Source of the DNA: Ctena decussata | Taxonomy: Eukaryota > Mollusca > Bivalvia > Lucinida > Lucinidae | Direction of reading: 5' to 3' | DNA: 64,000 nucleotides | NCBI GenBank assembly: GCA_963989385.1 | Contig: OZ022499.1 | Location: 51,821,757-51,885,756 of the forward strand | In this document: one piece after another, positions 44,851 through 56,230 of the stretch | How positions within the stretch are numbered: position 1 is the stretch's first letter | How the letters are laid out: every line of letters begins with the position of its first letter | Translations under genes and position numbers: made by a program | The notes under the pieces: generated by a model | The model's database searches: none | What the model saw: only the letters and a program-made list of their open reading frames with translations | What the model was told of the DNA's origin: nothing

Positions 44851-44946
44851 TCTAGTCTAGCCTATCCCATAATCTTGTGCGGTCGTTGGGGCACCACAGA
44901 TGACTCTAAAACACTCCTTTTCCACCTAGTCCTGTCTTCAGCTGCC
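44851..44946 (-). mobile_element. LINE 3' end fragment
   Basis: Reverse complement of the LINE 3' end at 10554-10868: GGGCAGCTGAAGACAGGAC, ATCTGTGGTGCCCCAACGAC, ending in ATAGGCTAGACTAG. Confidence 0.7.
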
Positions 44947-46246
44947 CTATTTGAGCTAGCAAAATCCATCCCTGCCGTTTAAAGAAGACTTGAAGAGGAA
45001 GTAACAGTAGTTGTGCCCCTTTGTAAAAAAGGCGGAAGGAGGCACATTTTCAATTTAAAATGGATCTCTCACAGAGGTGCATTCAGATTAAAAATACTTC
45101 CTATAAGAAAGTGTTATAGCTTGAGCTGCAGCTAAATGATACCATAATATTCTTAAATATTGGGACACATAAGCCAAAGAGAAGTCTTATCAGGCTCTGC
45201 TCTGTCTGCGATTGGCACGTCTTTAGAAAACTATAAACTTGTCCAAATTTTGGGTAAGCTGCAGTTAAATGTATGTCAAATTAGGGAAAATACCGTATCA
45301 TTATTTTTTCATACAGCGAAGTACAACAATGTTTCAATGTTTGTATTCCATAGTTTGAGAGAGATTACATTGTCAACAAGTGGTTAATCTTTTAGGCAGT
45401 TTAAGATCAAAATTAAGATAGGATGAAATTTGTTTGGAGTGTTTTACTCCAAAACATTAGGACGGCTCATTTTCTTTTCTGTCCGTTCAGTAGAAATACC
45501 ATAATGACTTCTTTCCTCATATTTTTGGTAATGTTTTTAAAAGAAGAGTTTAGCGGCAAAAGCTGCAAACCGTGATTAGTACACTTCTTTACAGATTGCA
45601 TTCTGATCAGGGTCTACACAGTTTAAAAAAGAAACACCTGTCTAAGTATTCAGAGTATTAACTGCATTTAGAATAGGATATATTGATATATCTTAATGCA
45701 AAACACGTGATGCGAAAAGACGAAAAGACGAAAAGACGCCATGCGAAAAGACGAAAAGACGAAATAACGCCACGCGAAAAGACGAAAAAAACGAAATAAC
45801 GCCACGCGAAAAGACGAAAAGACGAAATAACGCCATGCGAAAAGACGAAAAGACGAAAAGACGCCAGGCGAAAAGACGAAAAGACGAAAAAACGCCACGC
45901 GAAAAGACGACAATTTAAGAGTTTCAAATGGCGTCTTTTCGCATGGCGTTATTTCGTCTTTTCGCGCTGCAATTTCGTCTTTTCGCGTGGCGGGTTTCGT
46001 CTTTTCGTCTTTTCGCCCGGCGTTATTTCGTCTTTTCGTCTTTTCGCCTGGCGTTTTTTCGTCTTTTCGTCTTTTCGCATGGCGTCTTTTCGTCTTTTCG
46101 TCTTTTCGCGTGGCGTCTTTTCGCGGCGAAAAGACGAAAAGACGAAATGGCACAAACCAGCCACCATATACTTTGATTTTCATAACTATTATTATTGACA
46201 TGTATATGTATAAACACGGCCTTGAAATTTCACACCCTGAAGTTAA

Positions 46247-46735
46247 GGCAGAGGCGTAGCCATATAGTTTCGGTTGGTGCGGCAAGATTGAGCACCGAAG
46301 GTGCGAAGGCGAGCGCTGAAGGCGCAAAGCCTCGCTAAGTGGGGTGGGCCGTGGGGTAGGCCGTGAGGTGGGGGCATGCTCCTCCGTAAAGTTCTTTTGA
46401 AAAATGGTGCAATTTTGTGCATCTCTGGTACATTTTCCGGCCCAATTTTTGTTTTCAACTGAAACTATATTTCAGTAAACGAAAGCGAGCGCCGAAGGCG
46501 CAAAGCCTCGCTAGGGAGGTTCAGGGGTATGCGGGAATTTTGGCAACAATGGTGCAACTTGGTGCATTCTAGTGCATTTCCTTGGCCTATTTTTGGCTTC
46601 AGCTGAAACCATCTTTAACCTGAAAGTGCATGCAGCAGCATGTTCTTCAAAATTATTGGTGCGGCATGCCGTACTCACTAAAATAATTAGAGTGGCTGAT
46701 ACCGCACCTGCCGCACCCTTGTCTACGTCCATGTA
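46247..46735. repeat. Dispersed repeat with GCGAGCGCCGAAGGCGC blocks
   Basis: GAGCGCTGAAGGCGCAAAGC (about 46311) recurs as GAGCGCCGAAGGCGCAAAGC (about 46487), each followed by CTCGCTA. Ends resemble GAGGCGTAGCC and TCTACGTCC. Boundaries are approximate. Confidence 0.4.
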
Positions 46736-46954
46736 AGGTGGCCTTAACGCAAGGAAAGATTGTAGTCCGGACCTTGATAAGAATCGAAGAAGCTATGCTA
46801 AGCTGTCATTGCTCCACCTGTCCAGTGGTGTATGCCACATATGACATTCAGTTGAGATAAGGCTAGAGTTGTAGAGATATGCTACACATTGCTACTAATT
46901 AGTTTAAAGTATTCTGAAAGTTCAGTAGAGACGTTAAACTTCAGTGTGTGCTTG

Positions 46955-47030
46955 CCCACTAGGCACACAACGTTGAATCAACGTTAATTCAGTGTAGATT
47001 CTTTTTTTTCAACGCTGTGTGCCTGATGGG
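46955..47030. mobile_element. 76-bp MITE
   Basis: The inverted termini are CCCACTAGGCACACAACGTTGA and TCAACGCTGTGTGCCTGATGGG with a few mismatches. A related core (ACACAACGTTGATTCAA) appears near 21214. Confidence 0.75.
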
Positions 47031-47271
47031 TGAGTTGGAGTTGCTGGAGAACATTTGCTGCCTCTTGTCTGTTCAAACCGACTCCTATAAATAAACGTAT
47101 ACACCAGTAACTTACATCTAACACTGAGATTCAAAACCTTTTCTTCATGCCCAACTAAGCTGAGCATGAACATTCGTTCTCAAACCAATTAAATCATATG
47201 CATTTTGCATAGATTTTATATTTGTTTCCAGTGATTTTTTTTTTTCACACTATTTCTTCTACACTGGAAAA

Positions 47272-47511
47272 AATCTCGTCGGTTTTAAGGCAAAAAAACA
47301 ACAACAAACAAACTGGCAACTGGCTGTCAGGCCCTTCGCCGTAAAAGCTACGGGGTTGTTCTGTAACTTTAAAATCGAAAATGACAGCGAGGCTTTACAG
47401 TTGTTTTTTAAGTTAAAAACTTCGGTACTATCCCGTACTTTCTACGGTAAACAGCCTGGTAGCCAGGTGCTCGGTCTTTTATTGTAAAATTTACGGGATG
47501 TTCTTACAGTG
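47272..47511. mobile_element. CACTG-ended MITE
   Basis: CACTGGAAAAAATC at the left and TTCTTACAGTG at the right. The interior has several GTAAAA...TACGG blocks (CGCCGTAAAAGCTACGGGG; TTGTAAAATTTACGGGATG). The CACTGTAAAAA family is common in animals and often assigned to hAT-like MITEs; that assignment is inference. Confidence 0.6.
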
Positions 47512-47625
47512 CATGAATTCTTAAAATCAGCCATGTTTAGTACATGTATTGTGAATTCTGTTCAGGATAGCAATTGGAGAACAACCCCATCTTAGCATGA
47601 AAAATGTTTTATTACCTGGGGACCA

Positions 47626-47780
47626 GGGTCCGAGGTTATAAAAATTGAGTATAATCTCAAACTCAAAATCGAGCACACTGACTGGCTGCTTCCGAGCATG
47701 TGCTCGGAAGCAGCCAATCAGTGTGCTTTATTTTGAATTTAAGAATGTACTCAAGTTTTATAACCTCCGGACCAGGACCC
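47626..47780. mobile_element. Long hairpin MITE, about 155 bp
   Basis: GGGTCCGAGGTTATAAAAAT at the left pairs with TTTTATAACCTCCGGACC at the right. The apex is a strong palindrome, GGCTGCTTCCGAGCATG-TGCTCGGAAGCAGCC. Confidence 0.8.
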
Positions 47781-48001
47781 TAGGGATAAAACCTTTTCGT
47801 GCTCAGCTGAAACTGTGTTCTATGTTCAATTAAACAACTAAACAAGGCTTGTTTCTGGCATATAAGAGAAATTATGTGAAAAGCTAACGTTGGAAACCAT
47901 AAAAATCTCTACAGAGTGCTCTAGATTTATTAAGTATGAGTTTGACTTTTCATGCTCATCTGAGCTGAGCAGAAAAAAGCTGAGTTTTATAACCTCCGAG
48001 T

Positions 48002-48186
48002 CTGGTCTCTAAGTTATAAAACTCTTTTTTTTCATGATCAGCTGAGATTGTGCTCAAATTTTTATAACGATTAGAGTTCAAAATATTAACAATCTTCCTT
48101 TGGAGTGTCTAGATTATAAAACTTTTTTTTTCATGATCAGCTGAGATTGAGCTCAAATTCTTATAACGATTAGAGTTCAAACTACT
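48002..48186. repeat. Tandem duplication of about 115 bp
   Basis: Two copies share TCATGATCAGCTGAGATTG, GCTCAAAT and TTATAACGATTAGAGTTCAA. Confidence 0.85.
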
Positions 48187-48863
48187 AACAACTAACTGCT
48201 AAAGAAATAGTCGTAGGATCATGCACGCAACTTTGCGGGACGTTGTAGGAAATTTTTAGAATCTGTAGAATCCTACAAGAAAACTTTGCGTGATCACGCG
48301 ACGTCTTTGACCATTTGTGACTTTATGTTATATGAAGTCTGTAAGAACTGTAGGATCCCACAGTAATGGACTGGCACTCTGGCTACCGATTTCCCCATGT
48401 ATTTTTAGATAGACTTTTGGCATGAAAAAAACTAAGTCCGCACGGTCGCCTAGTGTTAAAAATACATGGCGGTAGCCAGAGATGCCAATCCATGAGTAAA
48501 CTTCATCAGGCTAGTAAGCGTTTGTTAGGCCCTTGCAAAGCCGTAGAAGCCAAGTTCTCAGGCTCTCAGAGCTGTTCTTAGGACGATTCAGCGCGAAATT
48601 CATACAAGAAATAGTCGTAGGATCATGCACGCAACTTTGCAGGACGTTGTAGGAAATTTGTAGAATCTGTAGAATCCTACAAGAAAACTTTGCGGGATCA
48701 CGCGACGTCTTTGACCAGTTGTGACTTTATGTTATAGGAAGTCTGTAGGAACTGTAGGATCCCACAAGAATGGACTGGCACTCTGGCTACCGATTTTCCC
48801 ATGTATTTGGCATGACAAAAACTAATCACTAGGTTAGAAATACATGTCGGTAGCCAGAGATGC

Positions 48864-48877
48864 CAATTCATGAGTTA
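48864..48877. repeat. LINE target-site duplication, left
   Basis: CAATTCATGAGTTA, identical to 51534-51547. Confidence 0.9.
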
Positions 48878-51533
48878 GTTTAAACATATTTTATTTTCAA
48901 AATTTTATATAAACACACAAACATTTGTCACAAGCTAGTGAAAGGATTAGAACGAAAGCACAAGTGCTTATAAAGTTCCTCTCCTTAACTCTATATAGTA
49001 TGTATACATCATGGCGTATATTTTCAAACTAAATTAATCAAAATGTTCGTGCAGTGGATATGTAATATCTATGTCGAGAAGCAATGATAAAAAAATATGA
49101 TACTGAGTAAAGGAAAAAGAAACACAAACCAAAACAAAATAGAAATCGGTAGAAAAAAAAGCTGAAGAAAGAAAACGAGAGAAAAAACAACAACATTGTT
49201 TTAAAAACAGAACTTTGCAATCAGTGCTTTTAGAGAAAGCAGGGTGGGTAAGGGGAGCGGGGGCGCAGACTCTTCAGGAACAGTCGCATTCAGCCACAGG
49301 CATTCGTAACTGACAGTATAAACCGCTTACTTTATGCACAAAATGACATGCTTAGAAACGTTTAGAATCCATTATAAATTTGTGCACCTTAGCAAAAATG
49401 ACTGTATTAGCTTCAAATGGATGAGAACTATCACCGTACAGAAGGAGAGGGAGTGAAGGAGTTTGATACTGCGACACCGAATTTAAGAGCTCAGTTCTTT
49501 GCGCTTGGTAGAATCTACAATGAAAGAAAAAGTCTTGAGCGTTCTCTACACTGCCACATTGGCACAGTGGGGAATCGGAACTATTCTTAAGGAAGAGGTC
49601 TAAATTAAGTGAACTGCAGTTTGTCCGTAACGTAGTATGAAAGATCTGAGCTTTCCTGTTTCCTACATAGAAGTGTTTCGCGACGGGTATTTTGTCTTTG
49701 TTAAGATAGCCTTTGAAAGTATTCACAGATTCGGACTGTTTTGCTTCGTCAGGAACTTCATTCCAAGCCCTGATAGTTGAAGGCAAAAAGAATTAAAGTA
49801 TAGGGTAGTTCTTGCATCTATAGTTTGGAGATCATTGGAATTTCTGAAATTGTAGCTAGAAATATTACTCACAGACTGAGGTACTAGGGAAGACAGATAC
49901 AGAGGTGTTAAATTATGCGTCATTTTATGAAATAGTGATAACTTGTGATTTTCCGTCTTAGTTCAAGAGACTCCCATTGAATTTCTTTATACAGGGCACT
50001 GATTGACACAAGTTAAGTGGCCCCCGTGGCTATTCTGGCCGCCTCATTTTGTATTTTGTCGAGTTCCAGCTTTTCGTATTGTGAACAATTGTCCCATATG
50101 AAGTCCCCATATTCAAGTAAGGGTCTAATGAATGCTATGTAAATTGTTTCTAGAGATTTTCTATCTAATGTAAATTTTAACTTCCTCATTATGTTTATTC
50201 TAGTCCATGCTTTTTCTGTAATAACTTTATGTGTTGGTGCCAAGTGCAGTCATTTGATAAGTAAAGGCCAAGATGTTTATGGGATTCAACTTCGGATATT
50301 TGATGATTTTGCATAAAGATGGGTGGGTGAAAAGGCTTATTTAATTTACGAGAGATAAGTAGAGATCCAGTTTTAGAAGAGTTAAAAGACACAAGCCACG
50401 TTGACGCCCATGCTGATATTTTACCAAGATCTGTATTAATACAACCCGCTGCTGTCACAGGATCATCTACAATAATAAAGAGACTAGCATCATCTGCGAA
50501 CAATCGAATGTTTGAGCCGATGTCATCCACAATATCGTTGATAAACAACAGAAAGAGAAGTGGGCCTAAGATTGAACCCTGGGGAACCCCTGCACGAAGA
50601 TAGGTCCAGTCAGAAACAGCACCAGGAATAACAACTCGTTGTTTTCTTTCGGAGAGATAATCTGCAAACCAAGCATGGATGTTTCCTGAGACACCAGCTG
50701 CTTGAAGTTTAGCAAGGAGACCAGCATGCCACACGCGGTCGAATGCTTTACTGATGTCACAGAAAACAGCCCGTACTTCTTTGCCTGAATCGAGTGCTTG
50801 ACAGAAAGTATTGTAAATAAATGTCAGCTGATTGACTGTTGAGTCTCCAGGAAGAAAGCCAGATTGTAGTGAAGAGAGCAAGTTGTTGTCTCGTAGGTGG
50901 TTAAATAAGTATTTAAATACAAGTCTTTCGAAAGCTTTATCTTCCGAGTTGAGCAAGGAACTAGGTCGATAATTGGAAACATCAGAAGGGTCGCCTTTTT
51001 TCGGAACTGGGCAAACATTAGCTTCTTTATAGAAAGAGGGAACAATGCCCATTCTAAGAGACTGATTGAAAAGTGAACAAAACGGTAGTGAGAGCTCCTT
51101 TGATAGTTCACGAAGGACACGATTACTCAGGCCATCGGGGCCGGAGGCTTTGGCAGCTGGGAGGCATTTAAGGACCGATTCTACTTCTAATGGAGATAGT
51201 ACAATGTTGCTGAGGGGTGCATTGACAGTAGCTGCAGGAAGGTCAGGAATAATGGCGTTCTGTTCATTTAAATTTGTATGACTTTGAAAGAAACTACATG
51301 TATTTAAAATGTTAGCCTTGTCGCTTTCATCCATGTAGATATTATCATTAAATTCGAGGGGTGGAATTGATGTTTTGTAATTAGGAACAATGAAAGTTTT
51401 AAGTGTTGTCCACCAGTCTTTTAAACATAGTGTTTTAGAGGTAAGTTTAGCTGCAATTTTATCATAAAATGTTTTTTTAGAATCACGAATATTTTGGACT
51501 ACTTTACTGCGTATCTTTTTAATTTTTTCCAAT
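48878..51533 (-). mobile_element. 5'-truncated LINE with 14-bp target-site duplication
   Basis: 2656 bp, flanked by CAATTCATGAGTTA on both sides. The 5' end (at 51533) falls between the expected endonuclease and the polymerase, so the element is 5'-truncated, as LINE insertions often are. The 3' end (at 48878) is AT-rich with no long poly-A (AAATAAAATATGTTTAAAC). Confidence 0.9.
49352..51532 (-). pseudogene. LINE reverse transcriptase, frameshifted
   Basis: The main frame 51532-50195 (445 codons, first codon TTG at the truncation point) has the fingers block AKASGPDGLSNRVLREL, VPKKGDPSDVSNYRP, the palm motif DISKAFDRVWH, AGVPQGSILGPLLFLLFIND, the catalytic FADDASLF and a LGLYLSND thumb block. 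A frameshift near 50240 leads into RKSLETIYIAFIRPLLEYGD. Further shifts lead to IRAWNEVPDEAKQSES and a C-terminal CxC(x7)...H.C-type finger (CQCGSVENAQDFFFHCRFY, about 49554-49498). This layout fits Jockey/CR1-like clades; the clade is not settled. The frame is broken at least twice, so it is not active. Confidence 0.9.
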
Positions 51534-51547
51534 CAATTCATGAGTTA
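51534..51547. repeat. LINE target-site duplication, right
   Basis: CAATTCATGAGTTA, identical to 48864-48877. Confidence 0.9.
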
Positions 51548-51857
51548 CCTTCATTAGGCTAGTGAGCGTTTGTTAGGCCCTTGCAAAGCCGTAGAAGTCA
51601 AGTTCTTAGGCTCTCAGAGCTGTTCTCAGGACGATTCAGCGCCATTTTCCTACAAGAAATAGTCGTAGGATCATGCACGCAACTTTGCGGGGCGTTGTAG
51701 GAAATTTGTAGAATCTATAGGATCCCACAAGAAAACTTTGCGGGATCACGCGACGTCAGGCCAAAAGTCTATGTAAAAATACATGGGAAAATCGGTAGCC
51801 AGAGTGCCAGTCCTTACTACTTCTGGGGGAAGAAACTGGACTTGAAAATTTTGATTA

Positions 51858-52014
51858 ATTGATTTGATGCTTAACGTCCACGGTAAACAGCTATGGTTAC
51901 GTCGGGGCGGTCAGTTAACCTAACCACACTATTCCTGGGCAGGCTTAGACCTCCTAAGCGGTTAAACAGTACTAAGTGCACATACTTTCGCCAGGAACTG
52001 ACAACTGCCCTTCG
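51858..52014 (-). mobile_element. SINE, truncated copy lacking the tRNA head
   Basis: The reverse complement matches the body and tail of the SINE at 13844-14105: TACTTTCG hairpin, CCTAAGCGG/CCGCTTAGGAGG, CCTGCCCAGGAATAG, and the tail GACGTTAAGCATCAAATCAA. The tRNA-derived part is missing. Confidence 0.85.
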
Positions 52015-52406
52015 TTAGAAATTTTGGACTGTCTTGGACTGTTGCTTTACTGTTTGGAATATTTAAGGAACATCATGCAAATCATGGAAGTAACAGAAGC
52101 TTCCTGCGGTCATGCCCTTAACAATAACACACGCACACAAAAAGAAATCAGCCCGGCCACAGCCAGTTTCAGTTAGGGGAGCAAACTCAATATAGGTTAA
52201 AAGCTCGTATTTCCAATATTAGCCTCTCTTCGCCCCTCGTACGCATAAATTTGTAGGCACACTCACGCGATATTAATATCGCGATTTTATCGCCGAAAAT
52301 ATGAAATAAAAGTAAATAACTAATTAAATAGAATGAGTTGAAATGGAGTTTTCCAAAAAGCTCCAGGGGTAGCATGTCAGTAATATTTGCACAAAGGCTA
52401 ATATTA

Positions 52407-52980
52407 AGGACCCTTGGCTTCCTCCGACGTAACTTGGCAGCGTGTCCACAGGGAATACAAGGGACTGGTGCGTCCAGTCCTGGAGTATGGTAGTTTAGTT
52501 TGGGAACCCCAAGGTATACTTCTTCAAGATGAACTTGAGAAGATGCAGAAAAGGGCAGCTAGATTTGTAACGGGAAATTACGCATATGAAACTGGAAGTA
52601 TGACTGGCATTCTGGAGAAACTTAAGTGGGAATCTCTGAAAAACGAAAGGAAAGATAGTAGAATCATAATGCTTTACAAAGGTCTGAAGGGTGCAGCCGG
52701 TATACCCATAAATGACCTTGTTCCTCCAAGTAGGCGTACCAGGAATCATGATATTCCCTGGCATTTCAAACTCCATTGGCTGGGACTGACATTTACAAGT
52801 CCAGTTTCTTCCCCCAGACTATTAGAGATTGGAATTCCCTGGACGATTCCCTTATTTCTGCTGCTGAATGTGCAGAGGATTCAGTTACTAAGTTTAGCCT
52901 ATTTCCCTTGTAAGGGCAAGAGACTAGTTTCCCTGAGAATGATTGTCCGTACACACCAGTAAATAATTTTGATTTTGATT
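52407..52980 (+). pseudogene. LINE C-terminal fragment (second family), frameshifted
   Basis: First frame: TLGFLRRNLAACPQG. After a shift: EYKGLVRPVLEYGSLVWEP, DELEKMQKRAARFVTGNY, ETGSMTGILEKLKWESLK, RIIMLYKGLKG. This thumb/C-terminal block recurs in metazoan CR1/L2-like retrotransposon proteins. It ends with a (GATTTT)-type tail at about 52965-52980. The polymerase core is absent. Confidence 0.8.
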
Positions 52981-52984
52981 CCAG

Positions 52985-54030
52985 GACACGCTAACTACAA
53001 TGATACTGAAAGATAAAATAGATAACTGTAACAAAAAAAGAAAGAAAAAAGAAGATAATAATAATAATGAAAAAATATTGATTGCTTAATAAAAGCAAGC
53101 CAATGCCACCTGACCATCTCATTAAAGCCAATGTTTATAGATTTCTGATGCTCTTTTGAGAAAGAAATGCATCACTGAAATTTTGCATATGCCTATGTAC
53201 TGATGCATATGTCTCTCAAACACTCTTTTTTCTTTCCCTTTTTTTTTTTTTTTTTTTTGAATAAGCATCATAATATTAGCGAGCAAAAGCAAATGCTACC
53301 TTTCATTCCTCAAAACAAAAAAATGTGTCGCAGATTATTGTTGTGGTCTACTTTCATTTTAATTATGTAGAATAGATGGAGTGAAGGTTGAGACTAATAT
53401 TCCTCGACAATTGCCTGGGTACACCCTCTCTGCGCCACAGGTAGCAAGTCTAGATTTAATCAAAGGACACCGCCCTTTTAAAATTTCATTCATAATTTCC
53501 GGTAGGTGTCGCCTTCTATGACGACACACCTGACAGGTAAAGGACATTTCAGCCATTTCTGTTTGGATTACTTTGTTGACAATTACGAATTGCTAAAGTG
53601 ATTATTACTGAGTTAAACTGGAGTATATTCATGCAGAAATACTAATTTTATAGGCTGATAAGCCTTCCTGGTTGCTATTTTCTTTTCTTTGGTGAGTTTA
53701 TTCGGCAAATTCCGGGAGTGTCGCAGCGTTGGTTGCCCGCTAAAAATAGTGCTGTCCCATTACGGATTCGAGTCGGTAGCGAATAAAATACTGTGCAAAT
53801 TAATGGAATACGAGTTGACAGGGTAACCACAGGAGCGGAATATATTTGTTTATTATTGTGCTGAAACTTCATGGTTTTCTTTGAGCCAAAACAAAATGCT
53901 TTAGCCCAAAAACATTGCAAATTTATACATGTGGTGGTCGTGTAAATTGTGTATTGGAGAAGAGGCCGCACACCACTAATTTTGCTATGTGAGCTGTCCC
54001 AGAGTTTGCAAGGCCACATTTCTTTCTATC
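52985..54030. other. Intergenic DNA, nothing recognised
   Basis: Contains a poly-T run of about 20 at 53239-53258. No supported exon. Confidence 0.3.
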
Positions 54031-54035
54031 TTTTT

Positions 54036-54734
54036 ATACGCCCGTTTTGAAAAAAACGGACGTATTATGGCATGGCGCTGTCCGTCCGTCTGTCCATCAA
54101 CATTCTTGTGCGCACCATATCTCAGAAACCGTTTGAGAAATCTTCATGAAATGCATGATCACAAGACTGTGTGTCACATATATGAATGGTTGTTCCCCCT
54201 TACTTAATTTTGGAGTAGCCTCCCTTTGATTAGTTTTTTAGGCTAACCCATTCCCCCTTAACTCCTTAACCCTTTGAAATATTTCAATGAAACTTTGTAG
54301 GAATGTGTATAATAATGGGGTAATGTATCATGCGCATGAACCACAACTCTGGCTTACTTCCTGAATTATCTGCCCTTGCATCAATTTCCGTTTTCCTATG
54401 TATCTCCTTAACCGTTGGAAATATTTTAACAAAACTTGAATATGGTGATGTGTATATTGTCAAGGGAAAGTATTGTGACTAAGAGTTTATGAATTATCTC
54501 CCTTGTTTGACTTTGGCGTTTCACAACTTCTGAGCTGCTTCACCCTGGAACCTGATTTTTGGTGTACTAATAGTATTTGATGTGTTGTATTGATAACATT
54601 GCAGTCATTAATTACAGAGTTGTTTCCCCAGTTTTGTCTGCCTGTCCATCCTTCTATAAACAATCTTGTTCATTCTGTAACTCCTTCATGACACTGAAAT
54701 GGGCGTATTATGCGCCCCTTGCGAAGCTCTTGTT
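54036..54734 (-). mobile_element. Pearl/HINE-like element, family III
   Basis: Read on the - strand, the 3' end is a hairpin (+ strand 54036-54065) with arms ATACGCCCGTTTT and AAAACGGACGTAT. Just inside lies an (ACGG)n-type tract (+ strand TCCGTCCGTC, 54081-54090). The other end carries GGGCGTATTATGCGCCCC (54701-54718), complementary to the hairpin arm. The interior has diverged units with 'ctccttaacc(g)...tgaaatattt'. Confidence 0.65.
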
Positions 54735-55930
54735 ATTTCTTTGATTATTAAATGCTATTTTAAAGTCATTGTTATTGCAACTGCTTGCAGTCAGTGAGAC
54801 ATAGCCACCCATTTGGCGTCGTTTCTGTTTACAGTGATATCTTGATTTCTTAAAACTTTTCTATATATGCTCCACAAGTACATGTATAGCTTCCGCAAAA
54901 AGCTTGGTCTACCTTTATCAAGCATTAACGGTTGATACTTATCAAATACACCAATCTGGAAAAAAGCTGCTGTTTGTATCTCAAAAGTGGTCACTAAAAT
55001 CTCCATTGGTGGATTTAAGCTCAGGTTCGGGATGAGTTTCATACCACTTTGCTTTCATTATCTGCCTTCTATGCAGGTTGAAATGCTGTTAAAATTGCAG
55101 TAAGAACACAAGTCATCAATTCGTCTGTACCTATGGGATACATTGTGCTACCTTGTGATACCATATGCGGTTCTGCAGTTTATAACCACTAGAGACAGTA
55201 AGGAATATTCTGCATGAAAATATTAAGAATATATATGTCTAGGTTAGCGATCAGCAATTTTCAGATAAAAGTGCAACAAGCAATCTGCAAAGGCTAATAA
55301 AATTTTCTTTCTTCATATTATGTCGTACATTCATGTTCAGAATTTTTTCATTCGCTGCTTGAATATTTTCACCATCAGAGAATATCTTTTTATTTTAGGC
55401 AGCCCATGATTTTAGTGGAATTTACTTTAAATTCAATACCAGTACATTCTTGGAACATTTTGGTGTTCCTGCATGAACTGTGCAAGTATTTCATAAAAAC
55501 ATGTTTATTACCATATTCCTCCACATAAAGGCCCCTGCTCTAATAAACTCCCTCTTCCTCTTTTCAAGAACGTTTTCCATGTTTTACAACATGTACAAAG
55601 GGGAACAACATGAATTCCTGTTTCCTTTACTGAAGGACACAGCTCTTCAAATGGGATCCACTCTTCAAGAAAAGAATTTGCTCCTAGAAGAGCAAATTCT
55701 TTGCTTGAAGAGCTGACTCTTTTGAGAAGGGAGGCAAAAAAAGAGAGAAAAGAGTAGAATTGATTATCTGAAAGTATATATTTTAACCTAAATACTGTGT
55801 GTTAACTACATGTAGTTTGGTAGTGACTGATTTTGCCAATTCTTTTAAGGCTCTAAATAATGCTCCCCTTTCATAAAATGCAATGCCCCTGGGGTGTTTA
55901 ATATGATTAATATGGTACAAATCAGAGAGC
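54735..55930. other. Intergenic DNA, nothing recognised
   Basis: A local inverted repeat around 55660-55715 (CTTCAAGAAAAGAATTTGCT and AGCAAATTCTTTGCTTGAAG) is present. No supported exon. Confidence 0.3.
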
Positions 55931-55933
55931 AAA

Positions 55934-55944
55934 TCTTATAAGGT
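55934..55944. repeat. SINE target-site duplication, left
   Basis: TCTTATAAGGT, identical to 56220-56230. Confidence 0.85.
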
Positions 55945-56219
55945 TGGTTGGTTGGTTGATTTGATGCTCAACGTCCACAGTAAACAACTAAGGTCATGTC
56001 GGGACGGTCAGTTAACCTAACCACACTATTCCTGGGCAGGCTTAGACCTCCTAAGCGGTTAACCAGTACTAAGTGCACATACTTTCGCCAGTAACTGACA
56101 ACTGCCCTTCTTGAATCAGCGGAAGGAGAAACGAAAGTATGTGGCCAGACCGGGATTCGAACCCAGGACCTCTGACTTACGAGTCAGGTGCCCTACCGAT
56201 TGCGCTACCCGGCCCGGCT
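55945..56219 (-). mobile_element. tRNA-derived SINE, full length
   Basis: Same family as 13844-14105, on the opposite strand, flanked by an 11-bp perfect duplication TCTTATAAGGT. The tail on the - strand is AAATCAACCAACCAACC, a tetranucleotide tail different from the first copy. The tRNA-like head is at 56143-56215. Confidence 0.9.
56143..56215 (-). tRNA. tRNA-like SINE head (not a functional tRNA)
   Basis: Identical in the parts compared to 13846-13918, including the 6-nt anticodon loop, which argues that this head is a family feature rather than an independent tRNA gene. Confidence 0.6.
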
Positions 56220-56230
56220 TCTTATAAGGT
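56220..56230. repeat. SINE target-site duplication, right
   Basis: TCTTATAAGGT, identical to 55934-55944. Confidence 0.85.

Larger units (their letters stand above)
42787..46168. mobile_element. Candidate foldback element with CGTCTTTTCG-word arms
   Basis: The left arm (42787-43391) and right arm (45712-46168) are near-identical inverted copies from the outer ends TATGGTGGCTGGTTTGTGCC and GGCACAAACCAGCCACCATA inward for about 450 bp. Both share the unique block CCATTTGAAACTCTTAAATT. Each arm is itself palindromic: GAAAAGACG words on one side of that block and CGTCTTTTCG words on the other, punctuated by ACGCCATGC, ACGCCAGGC or ACGCCACGC. TACTTT flanks both outer ends (42781-42786 and 46169-46174), consistent with a 6-bp target duplication. 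The middle holds other repeats and no transposase. Two independent opposite insertions are an alternative. Confidence 0.6.
48190..51813. repeat. 404-bp tandem family with palindromic module, split by a LINE
   Basis: GGACTGGCACTCTGGCTACC recurs at 48368 and 48772, and inverted as GGTAGCCAGAGTGCCAGTCC at the right end (51794-51813). Units contain TAGTCGTAGGATCATGCACG, TTTGCGGGATCACGCGACGT and a local hairpin whose arms hold CTCTGGCTACCGAT and CGGTAGCCAGAG. The LINE at 48878-51533 interrupts the array. Confidence 0.75.

Noticed and set aside
45658..46327. The matching frames of up to 219 codons in the right arm
   Set aside because: Same cause: inverted copy of the word array.
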